Source of the DNA: Parashewanella tropica
GTDB lineage: Bacteria > Pseudomonadota > Gammaproteobacteria > Enterobacterales > Shewanellaceae
Length of the DNA: 64,000 bases
Assembly: GCF_004358445.1 (NCBI RefSeq)
Contig: NZ_CP037951.1
Location: 1,103,501-1,167,500, forward strand
Reading direction: 5' to 3'
The notes beneath the pieces are model-generated. The model did no database searches. It saw only the letters and a list, made by a program, of their open reading frames with translations, and was not told the origin of the DNA. This document shows positions 55,904 to 64,000 of this stretch, piece after piece (position 1 is the stretch's first letter; every line of letters begins with the position of its first letter). A program made the translations under genes and the position numbers.

Positions 55904-56956
55904 TTGCAAATTAAGGATTTAAAAGCTGCTGTGGTAGGAGCCAGTGGATACGCTGGTGCTGAGTTGGTAGCGTTACTTGTTCGTCATCAATTGATTAACT
56001 CTGTCGAGCTGTTAGTTTCTGAAGGCAGCCAAGTATTAGGGCAGTGTTTTAGTGATGTTTTTCCTCGTTGGAAGGGGATTTGCGATAACGCTTTTATAGC
56101 CGTTAGTCCAGATTGGATAAATACACATGCCTCTGAGCTTGATGTTGTTTTTTTAGCAACCCCTCACGAAGCCAGTATTAAGCTAGTTGAAGCTTTTTCC
56201 AAGCATAAAATAATTATATTTGACCTTTCTGGTGGTTTTAGGCTTAAACAGCCAGAACTTTACGATCAATATTATGGTTTTACTCATCAACAACCCGAGT
56301 TATTACAACAAGCGGTTTATGGTTCTCCTGAGTGGGAGGCTGAAGCCATAAAAGACGCTAATTTGATTGCTGTCCCCGGCTGTTATCCGACAGCGAGCTT
56401 ATTGGGGCTCAAACCTATTACGTTGAATCATTTTCATGATGAAGACTCTTTGATTACTGTGAACGGTATCAGTGGAGTCAGTGGCGCAGGGCGTCAAGCG
56501 AATTTAGCTACCAGTTTTAATGAAGTGAGTTTAACCCCGTACAATATTTTGAAGCATCGACATCAGCCTGAAATCTCCCTTGCTGTACAGGCTGATGTCA
56601 TTTTTAATCCGCACCTTGCTCCATTCAAACGTGGATTATTAGCGACAACGACTCTTAAAGTCAGAGAGGGAATCACTGCAGCTGATATTGACGCTGTTTA
56701 CAAAAATGCCTATCAGTCACAACCACTCATTAGAATGCAAAAAGCTTGGCCTAAAGTAGATAATGTTGCAGGTACTCCTTTTGCCGATATCCATTGGCAG
56801 TTCGATGAGAGTCAACGAGTTTTGGTTGTGAGTTGTGCCATTGATAACTTACTGAAAGGTGCAGCTTCACAAGCGGTGCAATGCCTTAATTTACGTTTAG
56901 GGCTTCCAAGTGAGTTTGGTTTACTCAGTAATATCGAGGTGAACCACCATGTCTAA
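55904..56956 (+). CDS. argC: N-acetyl-gamma-glutamyl-phosphate reductase
   Basis: 350 residues from a TTG start; GGTGA lies eight bases upstream and no ATG or GTG in frame is near. NADP loop AAVVGASGYAGAELV, catalytic cysteine in VPGCYPTAS, and GISGVSGAGRQ. Third step of arginine synthesis. Its stop overlaps argB by eight bases. Confidence 0.94.
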   Translation: MQIKDLKAAVVGASGYAGAELVALLVRHQLINSVELLVSEGSQVLGQCFSDVFPRWKGICDNAFIAVSPDWINTHASELDVVFLATPHEASIKLVEAFSKHKIIIFDLSGGFRLKQPELYDQYYGFTHQQPELLQQAVYGSPEWEAEAIKDANLIAVPGCYPTASLLGLKPITLNHFHDEDSLITVNGISGVSGAGRQANLATSFNEVSLTPYNILKHRHQPEISLAVQADVIFNPHLAPFKRGLLATTTLKVREGITAADIDAVYKNAYQSQPLIRMQKAWPKVDNVAGTPFADIHWQFDESQRVLVVSCAIDNLLKGAASQAVQCLNLRLGLPSEFGLLSNIEVNHHV

Positions 56957-57719
56957 ACCTTTAGTGATCAAAATCGGTGGTGCGATTCTTGAGCAAGAAT
57001 CTGCCTTGTCAGCATTATTGTTGGTGTTTAAAAAATACTCTGATAGAAAAATCATTCTGGTACATGGTGGTGGTAGCACAGTAGATCAAATGTTGATGCA
57101 AGCAGGATTCACTACCAAGAAGAAAAATGGATTACGTGTTACGCCTAAGTCACAAATCCCTATTATCAGTGGTGCATTAGCGGGAACGGTCAATAAACAG
57201 ATTGTCGCAACGGCCAATCAGCTTGGCTTAACCAGTTTAGGTCTATCGCTTGCCGATGCCGCCATGGTTACTTGTAGCAAGCACCCTGAAAATATAGGTG
57301 AAGTTGGAGTACCAACGCCGAATAACGCCAGTGTACTTGAAATGTTGTTATCGCAATCAGTTATGCCTGTTATTGCCTCTATTGGAGTTTTAACAGATGG
57401 CAAGTTGGTCAACGTTAATGCTGATGATGCAGCGGTAGCCATTACTCAGTTGGTGGATGGTGACTTATTACTGTTAACTGACGTGGCTGGTGTAAAAGAC
57501 GCTCAAGGAAAAACATTAGAGTCGTTAGTGCAAACGCAAGCTCAAAGTCTTATTCAACAACAAATCATCAATGGTGGCATGGTAGCTAAAGTGAATGCCG
57601 CCTTCAACGCAGCTCGACAATTACGACGAAGTATCGCGATTGCCAGTTGGCAGCAACCACAACAACTCGTTCAGTTGTTTGTAGGTCAGCCAATCGGTAC
57701 TCGCATTATTCCTGATTAA
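56949..57719 (+). CDS. argB: Acetylglutamate kinase
   Basis: 256 residues. Amino-acid-kinase fold with KIGGAILEQ, VHGGGSTVD and VNVNADDAAVAI for ATP and substrate. The short form without an N-terminal helix is not arginine-inhibited in most bacteria. Overlaps argC by eight bases; 36 bases before argF. Confidence 0.95.
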   Translation: MSKPLVIKIGGAILEQESALSALLLVFKKYSDRKIILVHGGGSTVDQMLMQAGFTTKKKNGLRVTPKSQIPIISGALAGTVNKQIVATANQLGLTSLGLSLADAAMVTCSKHPENIGEVGVPTPNNASVLEMLLSQSVMPVIASIGVLTDGKLVNVNADDAAVAITQLVDGDLLLLTDVAGVKDAQGKTLESLVQTQAQSLIQQQIINGGMVAKVNAAFNAARQLRRSIAIASWQQPQQLVQLFVGQPIGTRIIPD

Positions 57720-57755
57720 ACAAACCCATTTTTTAACAATTTTAGGAAGATACTT

Positions 57756-58673
57756 ATGTCATTCTCACATTATCTGGCTGATGATCAGCTTGATCAGCAG
57801 CAACTATTGGATTTAATTGAATTAGCGAAATCCATAAAACAATCACCACAAGATTATCAACATGCTCTGGCGGGTAAGTCTGTAGTGATGCTATTCGAAA
57901 AGCCGTCATTACGTACTCATATTAGCTTTGATATTGGCATTCAAAAACTCGGCGGTCATTCCGTTTACATAGGTCAGCAAAACGGCAAATTGGGCGAACG
58001 TGAACGTGTGGTGGATGTGGCTAAAAACCTTGCCTGCTGGAGTGATGCCATTGTCGCTCGAGTCTTTAGTCATCAATCCTTAGTCGAATTATCAGAATAC
58101 GCTGGTATTCCTGTAATCAATGCGTTGAGCGATCTCTATCACCCATGCCAAGCTTTAGCTGACATGATGGCACTATCTGAAAAGGTTGAAGATCTTAGTC
58201 AAGCCAAACTGGCTTATGTGGGGGACGCCAATAATGTGTCTAACTCATTGATGCTGATGGCACTGACATTAGGAATAGATTTTACCTTAATTTCGCCAAA
58301 AGGCTTCGAAGCTTCAAAAGAGATGCAGGATAAAGCTCATACCATTGAAGCTATCACCGGAGCCAAGCTAACGCTGAGTAATGACATTAATGATATAGGT
58401 TCACAAACGGCGATTTACACCGACACTTGGATTTCTATGGGGGAAGAAAAAGATCCACAACAAGTATTAAAAATCTTTAAGCCTTATCAAGTGAACAGCG
58501 CGTTAATGACAAAAGCAGATGCAAATTATTTTATGCACTGCCAGCCTGCTCATTTAGAACAGGAAGTCACCACTGAAGTCTTTGACGGCGAGCAATCGTT
58601 AGCGGATTTGCAAGCTGAAAACCGTATGTGGGCGCAATGTGCAATTCTACTCACTCTATTCAATCAAGCTTAA
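57756..58673 (+). CDS. argF: Ornithine carbamoyltransferase
   Basis: 305 residues. Carbamoyl-phosphate loop [23 protein letters not shown] and ornithine loop [11 protein letters not shown], where most family members have HCLP. Makes citrulline. argG begins 17 bases after the stop. Confidence 0.92.
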   Translation: MSFSHYLADDQLDQQQLLDLIELAKSIKQSPQDYQHALAGKSVVMLFEKPSLRTHISFDIGIQKLGGHSVYIGQQNGKLGERERVVDVAKNLACWSDAIVARVFSHQSLVELSEYAGIPVINALSDLYHPCQALADMMALSEKVEDLSQAKLAYVGDANNVSNSLMLMALTLGIDFTLISPKGFEASKEMQDKAHTIEAITGAKLTLSNDINDIGSQTAIYTDTWISMGEEKDPQQVLKIFKPYQVNSALMTKADANYFMHCQPAHLEQEVTTEVFDGEQSLADLQAENRMWAQCAILLTLFNQA

Positions 58674-58690
58674 TTTTTGGTGGTGACAAC

Positions 58691-59929
58691 ATGGCAATCG
58701 TAAAAAATAAAAACATAAAAAAAGTCGTATTAGCGTATTCAGGTGGATTGGATACCTCAGCCATCATTCCTTGGTTGAAAGAAAACTATGACAACTGTGA
58801 GGTCGTGGCTTTTTGTGCAGATGTAGGGCAAGGATACGAAGAGCTTGAAGGCATAGAAGCTAAAGCTATAGCCTCTGGGGCAAGTGAATGCCACGTAGTG
58901 GATCTAAAAGAGCAGTTAGTGACGGATTACATTTATCCAACCTTAACCACTGGAGCTGTATATGAAGGTCAATATTTATTAGGCACATCTGTTGCTCGCC
59001 CTATTATTGCAAAAGCGCAAGTTGAAGTAGCACTAAAAGTGGGCGCAGATGCTGTTTGTCATGGCTGTACAGGTAAAGGGAATGACCAAGTTCGTTTTGA
59101 GTCATGCTTTGCTGCGTTAGCACCGGAGTTATCGGTGATTGCGCCTTGGCGTGAGTGGGATATGGTTTCAAGAGAAGATTTACTCAGCTATTTGGATGAG
59201 AGAAATATTCCTTGCTCAGCATCCCTGACTAAAATTTATAGTCGCGATGCCAATCTCTGGCACATTTCCCATGAAGGTGGAGAGCTTGAAGACCCTTGGT
59301 GTGAGCCTTCAAAGCAAGTGTGGACGATGACTGTATCACCCGAAGAAGCACCTAACACACCGGAATACGTAAAACTTTCATTTGAACAGGGCAAGTTACT
59401 GGCGGTTAACAGCCAAGAGCTTAAAGCCGATAAGTTGCTTGAAATACTCAATATTCTGGCGGGTAAGCATGGTGTTGGACGCATTGATATCGTGGAAAAT
59501 CGTTTAGTGGGTATGAAGTCTCGTGGTTGTTATGAAACGCCCGGTGGTACTGTGTTAATGGCGGCATATAAAGGCTTAGAAACCTTAGTACTGGATAAAG
59601 AGTCACTTAAATATCGTGAATCTGTTGCACTTGAGTTCTCTCATGTTCTTTATGATGGTCGCTGGTTTACACCATTAGCAGAGGCGCTATTGGCCGCATC
59701 TGCAATTTTCGCAAAAAGTGTTACGGGTGATGTGATCGTTAGGCTCTATAAAGGGCAAGCCACAGTGACTCAGCGTCGTTCGCCTCATAGCTTATATTCT
59801 GAAGCGTTTGCAACCTTTGGTGCCGATGATGTTTACGATCAAAAACATGCTGAAGGCTTTATTCGTCTGTTCAGTTTACCAAGTCGCATCAATGCGATGA
59901 AGCAACAAGCTAACTCAAAGGAGTCATAA
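58691..59929 (+). CDS. argG: Argininosuccinate synthase
   Basis: 412 residues from the ATG at 58691; the longer frame overlapping argF is not used. PP-loop ATPase [29 protein letters not shown], and APWREW signatures. Joins citrulline and aspartate with ATP. argH starts one base after its stop. Confidence 0.96.
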   Translation: MAIVKNKNIKKVVLAYSGGLDTSAIIPWLKENYDNCEVVAFCADVGQGYEELEGIEAKAIASGASECHVVDLKEQLVTDYIYPTLTTGAVYEGQYLLGTSVARPIIAKAQVEVALKVGADAVCHGCTGKGNDQVRFESCFAALAPELSVIAPWREWDMVSREDLLSYLDERNIPCSASLTKIYSRDANLWHISHEGGELEDPWCEPSKQVWTMTVSPEEAPNTPEYVKLSFEQGKLLAVNSQELKADKLLEILNILAGKHGVGRIDIVENRLVGMKSRGCYETPGGTVLMAAYKGLETLVLDKESLKYRESVALEFSHVLYDGRWFTPLAEALLAASAIFAKSVTGDVIVRLYKGQATVTQRRSPHSLYSEAFATFGADDVYDQKHAEGFIRLFSLPSRINAMKQQANSKES

Positions 59930-59930
59930 C

Positions 59931-61775
59931 ATGGCACTATGGGGAGGACGGTTTCAATCAGGTAGTAGTGAGTACTTTAAAACCTTTAATGACTCATTGC
60001 ATTTTGACCAAGCCTTAATTTTGCAAGATATCGAAGGCTCGATTGCTTGGTCAAAAGCGATTTACCAAGCAGGCGTATTGGCGCTTGAAGAGCAACAAGC
60101 GTTAGAGCAAGCCTTGTATGAATTGGCAGAGTTAGCAAAAGCAGGTGAGCTGGATATTATTAACTCTAATGCTGAAGACATTCATAGCTATGTCGAAGCT
60201 AAGCTGACAGAAAAGTTAGGTGACGTCGCTAAAAAGTTGCACACAGGGCGTAGTCGTAATGACCAAGTGGCGACTGACTTACGCTTGTGGTGTAAACAGC
60301 AAAACGACGAGTTGCAGGGGTTATTGCGAACGTGTCAACAAAGTTTAGTGGCTCTGGCTGAAGCGAATAAGCAGCATATTTTCCCCGGTTATACCCATTT
60401 ACAACGAGCACAGCCAGTTCGTTTTGCTCATTGGTGCTTAGCTTACGTGGAAATGCTAAAACGGGATGAAAAACGTTTGGTTGCCGCCAATAAGCACATA
60501 AACCAATGTCCATTGGGGAGTGGGGCATTAGCAGGTGTGGTTTATGACATTAATCGTGAGCAATTAGCGCATGATTTAGGTTTTGATTCGCCTTGTCTAA
60601 ATAGTTTAGACGCGGTATCCGACCGTGATTTCGTACTGGAATTACTGTTTGCAGCAAGTACCAGCATGATGCACTTGTCTCGCATGGCGGAAGATCTGAT
60701 TTTCTTTAACTCGGGAGAAGCCAGTTTCATCACCTTGGGCGACCAAGTGACGTCTGGCTCGTCACTGATGCCGCAAAAAAAGAATCCAGATGCGTTAGAG
60801 CTTATTCGTGGTAAATGCGGACGTGTTTTTGGCTCGCTGCAAGGCTTATTGGTAACGCTCAAAGGGCTGCCTTTGGCGTACAACAAAGATATGCAGGAAG
60901 ATAAAGAAGGAATTTTCGATGCGGTTAACCAGTGGCAACAATGTTTATTGATGGCCAATGAAGTCGTAAATTCTATTGAAGTTCGAAGCGATCAATGCAA
61001 AAAAGCGGCAGCAGAAGGTTACTCTAATGCGACGGAGCTGGCTGATTATCTTGTGGCTAAAGGTGTTCCATTTAGAACAGCTCACGAAATCTCTGGTCAA
61101 GTTGTGTTATATGCCATTGGTCAACAAGAGCCAATTGAGCGTTTAAGGCTGGATGAATTACAACAATTTTCTTCACTGATTGAAAATGACGTTTATCAGT
61201 TCTTGGATTTAGAACATCTTGTCGATAAACGCAGTACCATTGGTGGGACGGGCATTGAAGCGGTTAATAAAGCGATTGAAAGCTTCCGTCATGAACTTGG
61301 TGTGGCTAACTTTACGATTCGAGATGCCAAGCTAACTGATTTACGTGGGATCAGTAAATTAGTGAACTACTGGGCGGATAAAGAAGAAAATCTGCCACGT
61401 TCAGAGCAAGAGCTTATCCAGTTTATTCGTGATTTTGCCGTGGTGGAAAGTGAAGGGCAGATTTGTGGCTGCGCTGCTTTGTATATGTACAGTACAGGAC
61501 TTGCTGAAATTCGTTCATTAGGTGTGTCGGTAAATCATCAAGGTCATGGCTATGGTAAAGCTTTAGTCGAGCACTTATTAAAACGTGCAGAAACACTAGC
61601 GCTAAATAAAGTGTTAGCGCTGACTCGAAAGCCAGAGTTCTTTAGTCGCTTAGGTTTTAGCCTGTCAGATAAACACCATTTACCTGAAAAAGTAATGAAG
61701 GATTGCGAACCTTGTCCGAAGAAGCATGCTTGCGATGAAACGGCGTTGATTTACTACGTGAATCGGATTATTTGA
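59931..61775 (+). CDS. argH: Argininosuccinate lyase fused to N-acetylglutamate synthase (ArgHA)
   Basis: 614 residues. Residues 1-455 are the fumarase-superfamily lyase: [15 protein letters not shown], the [17 protein letters not shown] signature loop near 276-288 and a conserved C-terminal dimer helix. Residues 460-614 are a GNAT domain ([15 protein letters not shown], acetyl-CoA loop [16 protein letters not shown]) equivalent to short ArgA. This fusion is known from Vibrio, Moritella and Alteromonas and gives both the first and last steps of the pathway. Operon end; a strong terminator follows. Confidence 0.95.
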   Translation: MALWGGRFQSGSSEYFKTFNDSLHFDQALILQDIEGSIAWSKAIYQAGVLALEEQQALEQALYELAELAKAGELDIINSNAEDIHSYVEAKLTEKLGDVAKKLHTGRSRNDQVATDLRLWCKQQNDELQGLLRTCQQSLVALAEANKQHIFPGYTHLQRAQPVRFAHWCLAYVEMLKRDEKRLVAANKHINQCPLGSGALAGVVYDINREQLAHDLGFDSPCLNSLDAVSDRDFVLELLFAASTSMMHLSRMAEDLIFFNSGEASFITLGDQVTSGSSLMPQKKNPDALELIRGKCGRVFGSLQGLLVTLKGLPLAYNKDMQEDKEGIFDAVNQWQQCLLMANEVVNSIEVRSDQCKKAAAEGYSNATELADYLVAKGVPFRTAHEISGQVVLYAIGQQEPIERLRLDELQQFSSLIENDVYQFLDLEHLVDKRSTIGGTGIEAVNKAIESFRHELGVANFTIRDAKLTDLRGISKLVNYWADKEENLPRSEQELIQFIRDFAVVESEGQICGCAALYMYSTGLAEIRSLGVSVNHQGHGYGKALVEHLLKRAETLALNKVLALTRKPEFFSRLGFSLSDKHHLPEKVMKDCEPCPKKHACDETALIYYVNRII

Positions 61776-61792
61776 GCAAAAAATCTAGGTGA

Positions 61793-61832
61793 AAAAGACC
61801 GTGGTATTGCTGCCACGGTCTTATTTTAATGT
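61793..61832. terminator. Terminator of the arg operon
   Basis: Stem AAGACCGTGG/CCACGGTCTT, eight-base loop, then ATTTT; on the opposite strand TTTTT follows. Serves both argH and the hypothetical gene at 61836. Confidence 0.9.
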
Positions 61833-61835
61833 GAG

Positions 61836-62315
61836 CTACTTAATGATCACCTTAACCCCAAATTCTTTTCTGATCTCGGCGAGAGGCATATCTAGGTAGG
61901 GTTCTGGATTAAACCACTCCCACTTCTTATTCATTTTAATGGCTCGATAGATAGCTTTTAGGCAAGTCGGTAAGACAGATAGTAACGTTAAATAAACCCG
62001 CCATTTACTGCCGACTTTTTTAACATAGCTATTCATGATGACATCGTAATCGACAAAATCAAAAAATTTACCGTACTGCTTAATGGTAATATCCGTGCCA
62101 AACATGGTCCAAGCATCATTAACACTTTCTCCCTTCATTTCAAAAGGAATCGTGCCGAAAAGCACATGGGTGCAGTCATGGCAGAAAAACCAACGGCAGT
62201 CTTCAGTTTCACCATCGTTTTTATTTAAATGGCTATATCCAGCCATGTATTCTTTAAGACCTTCCCTCAGGGTGAGTTGGCTGTCTTGTTGTAAATACTG
62301 AAACTGCTTTGACAT
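61836..62315 (-). CDS. Hypothetical protein with HDCTH motif
   Basis: 159 residues, no signal peptide. WFFCHDCTHVLFGTIPFE near residue 43 resembles the HDxxHxxxG site of Coq4-type ubiquinone proteins, and a hydrophobic helix follows (about 108-125). The end is basic. I cannot place the family; the metal-site reading is a suggestion. Convergent with argH. Confidence 0.55.
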   Translation of the reverse strand: MSKQFQYLQQDSQLTLREGLKEYMAGYSHLNKNDGETEDCRWFFCHDCTHVLFGTIPFEMKGESVNDAWTMFGTDITIKQYGKFFDFVDYDVIMNSYVKKVGSKWRVYLTLLSVLPTCLKAIYRAIKMNKKWEWFNPEPYLDMPLAEIRKEFGVKVIIK

Positions 62316-62367
62316 GATACTGCTCGCTTAACCGTGAATAACCGTTTCAGTATAGATGACAAATCAA

Positions 62368-63198
62368 CTATACAATGGGCAGTTCTGGATTCGCGCCCCA
62401 TTCAGCCCAAGAGCCGTCGTACAGTTGAATATCAGAGTAACCAGCGATTCTCGCGGCCATCAAAATAATGCATGCGGTGATCCCTGAGCCGCAGGAAAAG
62501 ATAAATTGCTGATTTTCGTTAATGATTTCTGAGAATAGAGTTTTTAATTCGGATTCAGGCTTAAAAACATCACCATCAAGCACCTGAGGAAAAGGTAAAT
62601 TGATGGAATTAGGAATATGCCCTGCTCGCATTCCTGCTCTTGGTTCAGGCGTTTCGCCATAAAATCGAGCTTTGCCGCGAGCGTCTAACACCTGAATGTT
62701 GGAATTATTGATATTGTCTAAAACTTGTTGAGCATTACATATTAAGCTTGGCTGAAAATTCGATTTGAATGTACCTGAATGAGTTGCGGCCGCTGGAGTT
62801 TTTACCGTTGGTCGATTTTCGGCTAACCATTTGGGTAGACCTCCATCTAGCACGAGTACATTGTCAAACCCCATCGCTTTAAAAATCCACCACGCCCGTG
62901 GTGCGGAGTATATGCCTTGGTTATCGTAAAGCACGACTAAGCTATCTGAATTAATTCCGTGTCGTTGACACATTTGGGTAAATTGAGATTCAGTTGGAAA
63001 AGCATTTGGAGAGTCGGTATCAAGATCACAAAGTTGTACTTCAAGCTCTAATTCTTGTGCATTTGGGAGGTAAATTTTTTCATCATATTTAATTGGTGTT
63101 TTGCCTACAACGTTATTCATACTGGCATCAAGTAACACTAAATTTTCTTGGTTTAGGTTTTTTTCCAACCAATGGGTAGACACTAATATTTTCGACAT
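62368..63198 (-). CDS. sseA: 3-mercaptopyruvate sulfurtransferase
   Basis: 276 residues, two rhodanese domains. The active-site loop is FSCGSGITAC in the second domain; CGSGxT marks mercaptopyruvate rather than thiosulfate preference. First domain has LLDASMNN and LVLDGGLPKWL. GAGGGAAT ribosome site. Produces persulfide/sulfide for sulfur transfer in the cytoplasm. Confidence 0.9.
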   Translation of the reverse strand: MSKILVSTHWLEKNLNQENLVLLDASMNNVVGKTPIKYDEKIYLPNAQELELEVQLCDLDTDSPNAFPTESQFTQMCQRHGINSDSLVVLYDNQGIYSAPRAWWIFKAMGFDNVLVLDGGLPKWLAENRPTVKTPAAATHSGTFKSNFQPSLICNAQQVLDNINNSNIQVLDARGKARFYGETPEPRAGMRAGHIPNSINLPFPQVLDGDVFKPESELKTLFSEIINENQQFIFSCGSGITACIILMAARIAGYSDIQLYDGSWAEWGANPELPIV

Positions 63199-63744
63199 TA
63201 TTCCCTCAATCTCACTTAGCTTGATATGGTTTTTATCAATGTAATTAAAAATGAAGAGGAGAGTAAAGCCTTATTTTTGGCTTTGTAAACAGTCAGCCCT
63301 GTTAGGGGGGGTATCTTTCAGGATGAAATTTTGTGCTATTTGAGCGCTTTTTTTTTCAAGGCGTGAGTAATGAGGCTTAGCATTCTAAGTAAATTGCTCA
63401 CAACACAGAACAGGAAGCGCTCAAAAGCATCGAAGACAGCGTAAATTGGTCATTTCTGCTGCGTTATCGCTTGTTCATGTGAAGCAACCACACTTCACAA
63501 GCTCCGCCTTGCATAAAATAACCAATTTATCGCTGCAAAAATTATCTCGAAAGATAAACAGCCCCTAATCTCTCGTTGGGAAGTTAGCGCAATATTTGGT
63601 GAAGTTATAATGGCGTAACGTTATACTTGCCAGAATTGATAATAATTCGCTTATGGAAAGCGATTCTTTTGAATGTGTGTTGCAGTGTTTTTCACTCAGC
63701 TTTGATTCAAAAGTTTTAGGGTAGCGACTACAAGAAAGATAATT
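63199..63744. other. 546-base intergenic region between sseA and abgT
   Basis: Half of it is the structured repeat element 2 (63302-63569); the rest is AT-rich and probably holds the divergent promoters. A short frame on the minus strand (63565-63774) overlaps the abgT start and is not supported. Confidence 0.5.
63302..63569. repeat. Structured MITE-like element 2 (about 268 bp)
   Basis: Imperfect terminal inverted repeats (TTAGGGG ... TATCTTTC and an A/T-rich run before GC at both ends). First hairpin: outer TTTGAGCGCTT/AAGCGCTCAAA (63339-63349, 63415-63425) with inner GTGAG/CTCAC and CTTAG/CTAAG. Second: CAGCG plus AAATTGGT-N-ATTT (63437-63455) against AAAT-N-ACCAATTT plus CGCTG (63516-63535), with a central GTGAAG/CTTCAC. 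Length and plan match element 1. No ORF inside. Confidence 0.65.
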
Positions 63745-64000
63745 ATGACATCGAATATTAAACCACCAATACAAAAAAATTCATGGTTTAACCGATTCTT
63801 ATCAGCGGTTGAATTTTTAGGTAACCTTCTTCCTCATCCCGTCACTTTATTTGCAATGCTGTGTTTGTTCATCATTGTATTCAGTGGTGTGGCAGATTTT
63901 TTTGGACTAAGTGCCGTTGATCCAAGACCTGTTGGCTCACCAAGTCGTGCTCCTGACGGAGTTATCCATGTAGTCAGCTTAATGTCTGCTGAAGGCTTGC
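63745..64000 (+). CDS. abgT: AbgT-family transporter (3'-truncated)
   Basis: The first 85 codons are visible. SAVEFLGNLLPHPVTLFAMLC, an FIIVFSGVADFFG helix, SAVDPRP and DGVIHVVSLMSAEGL match the N-terminus of p-aminobenzoyl-glutamate/dipeptide and sulfonamide-efflux AbgT proteins. AAGAAAG precedes the ATG. It reads off the window edge. Confidence 0.85.
   Translation, partial: MTSNIKPPIQKNSWFNRFLSAVEFLGNLLPHPVTLFAMLCLFIIVFSGVADFFGLSAVDPRPVGSPSRAPDGVIHVVSLMSAEGL

Overview
The window looks like a chromosomal segment of a marine gammaproteobacterium close to Shewanellaceae. The evidence is gene order and family content: the run glyA-nrdR-ribD-ribE-ribBX-ribH-nusB-thiL-pgpA, then recN, barA-rlmD-relA-mazG, a divergent argE/argCBFGH locus, and small families typical of Shewanella and Vibrio (DUF3192, DUF2947, DUF416, DUF3147). 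A fused argH-argA gene and several effector-like or eukaryote-like proteins suggest a host-associated relative such as Parashewanella. That genus is a guess from memory and was not tested. The DNA is AT-rich and there is no integrase, transposase gene, plasmid or prophage module.

Layout: 0-0.8 kb, end of an unknown protein cut by the window edge. 0.9-9.5 kb, NAD-isocitrate dehydrogenase, a secreted S9 peptidase, two small DUF proteins, the coupled ppnN-xni pair and a diguanylate cyclase. 9.8-15.8 kb, M61 peptidase, OsmC protein, ribosome hibernation factor, chalcone-isomerase-like protein, DUF2947, two tandem pseudopilins and PII. 15.9-17.9 kb, a large coiled-coil protein with two (perhaps three) death-fold-like domains. 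18-30 kb, NDH-2, a Phe-Thr-Phe tRNA cluster, Fe-alcohol dehydrogenase, a pilin, ferredoxin, small secreted cysteine proteins, trhP, an EAL protein, ybgC, a NYN/hydrolase pair and ettA. 31-39 kb, a small death-fold-like protein, then glyA and the riboflavin/nusB/thiL/pgpA operon. 39-50 kb, a probably frameshifted membrane-protein gene, recN with two LexA boxes, a DM13 protein, a structured repeat, DUF416, barA, rlmD, relA and mazG. 50-64 kb, a patatin-like lipase, ilvE, argE, an inserted death-fold-like gene, argCBFGH(A), a hypothetical, sseA, a second structured repeat and the start of an AbgT-type transporter.

The core genes form ordinary pathways: arginine synthesis by the ArgE (linear) route, riboflavin synthesis coupled to nusB/thiL, stringent response (relA, mazG, ppnN, hpf), and c-di-GMP turnover. 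The unusual layer is a set of single accessory genes set between conserved neighbours: death-fold-like/coiled-coil proteins at 15.9, 31.1 and 54.5 kb, a patatin at 50.4 kb and a membrane-protein gene at 39.2 kb. For the 54.5-kb gene the insertion scar is visible: a 25-bp direct repeat plus a 13-codon relic of the argE 5' end lies on the far side of the inserted gene. A family of small secreted proteins ending in C-x4-C-x2-W, and two roughly 267-bp repeats that keep the same two-hairpin plan with different stem sequences, are the other signals that routine annotation would miss.
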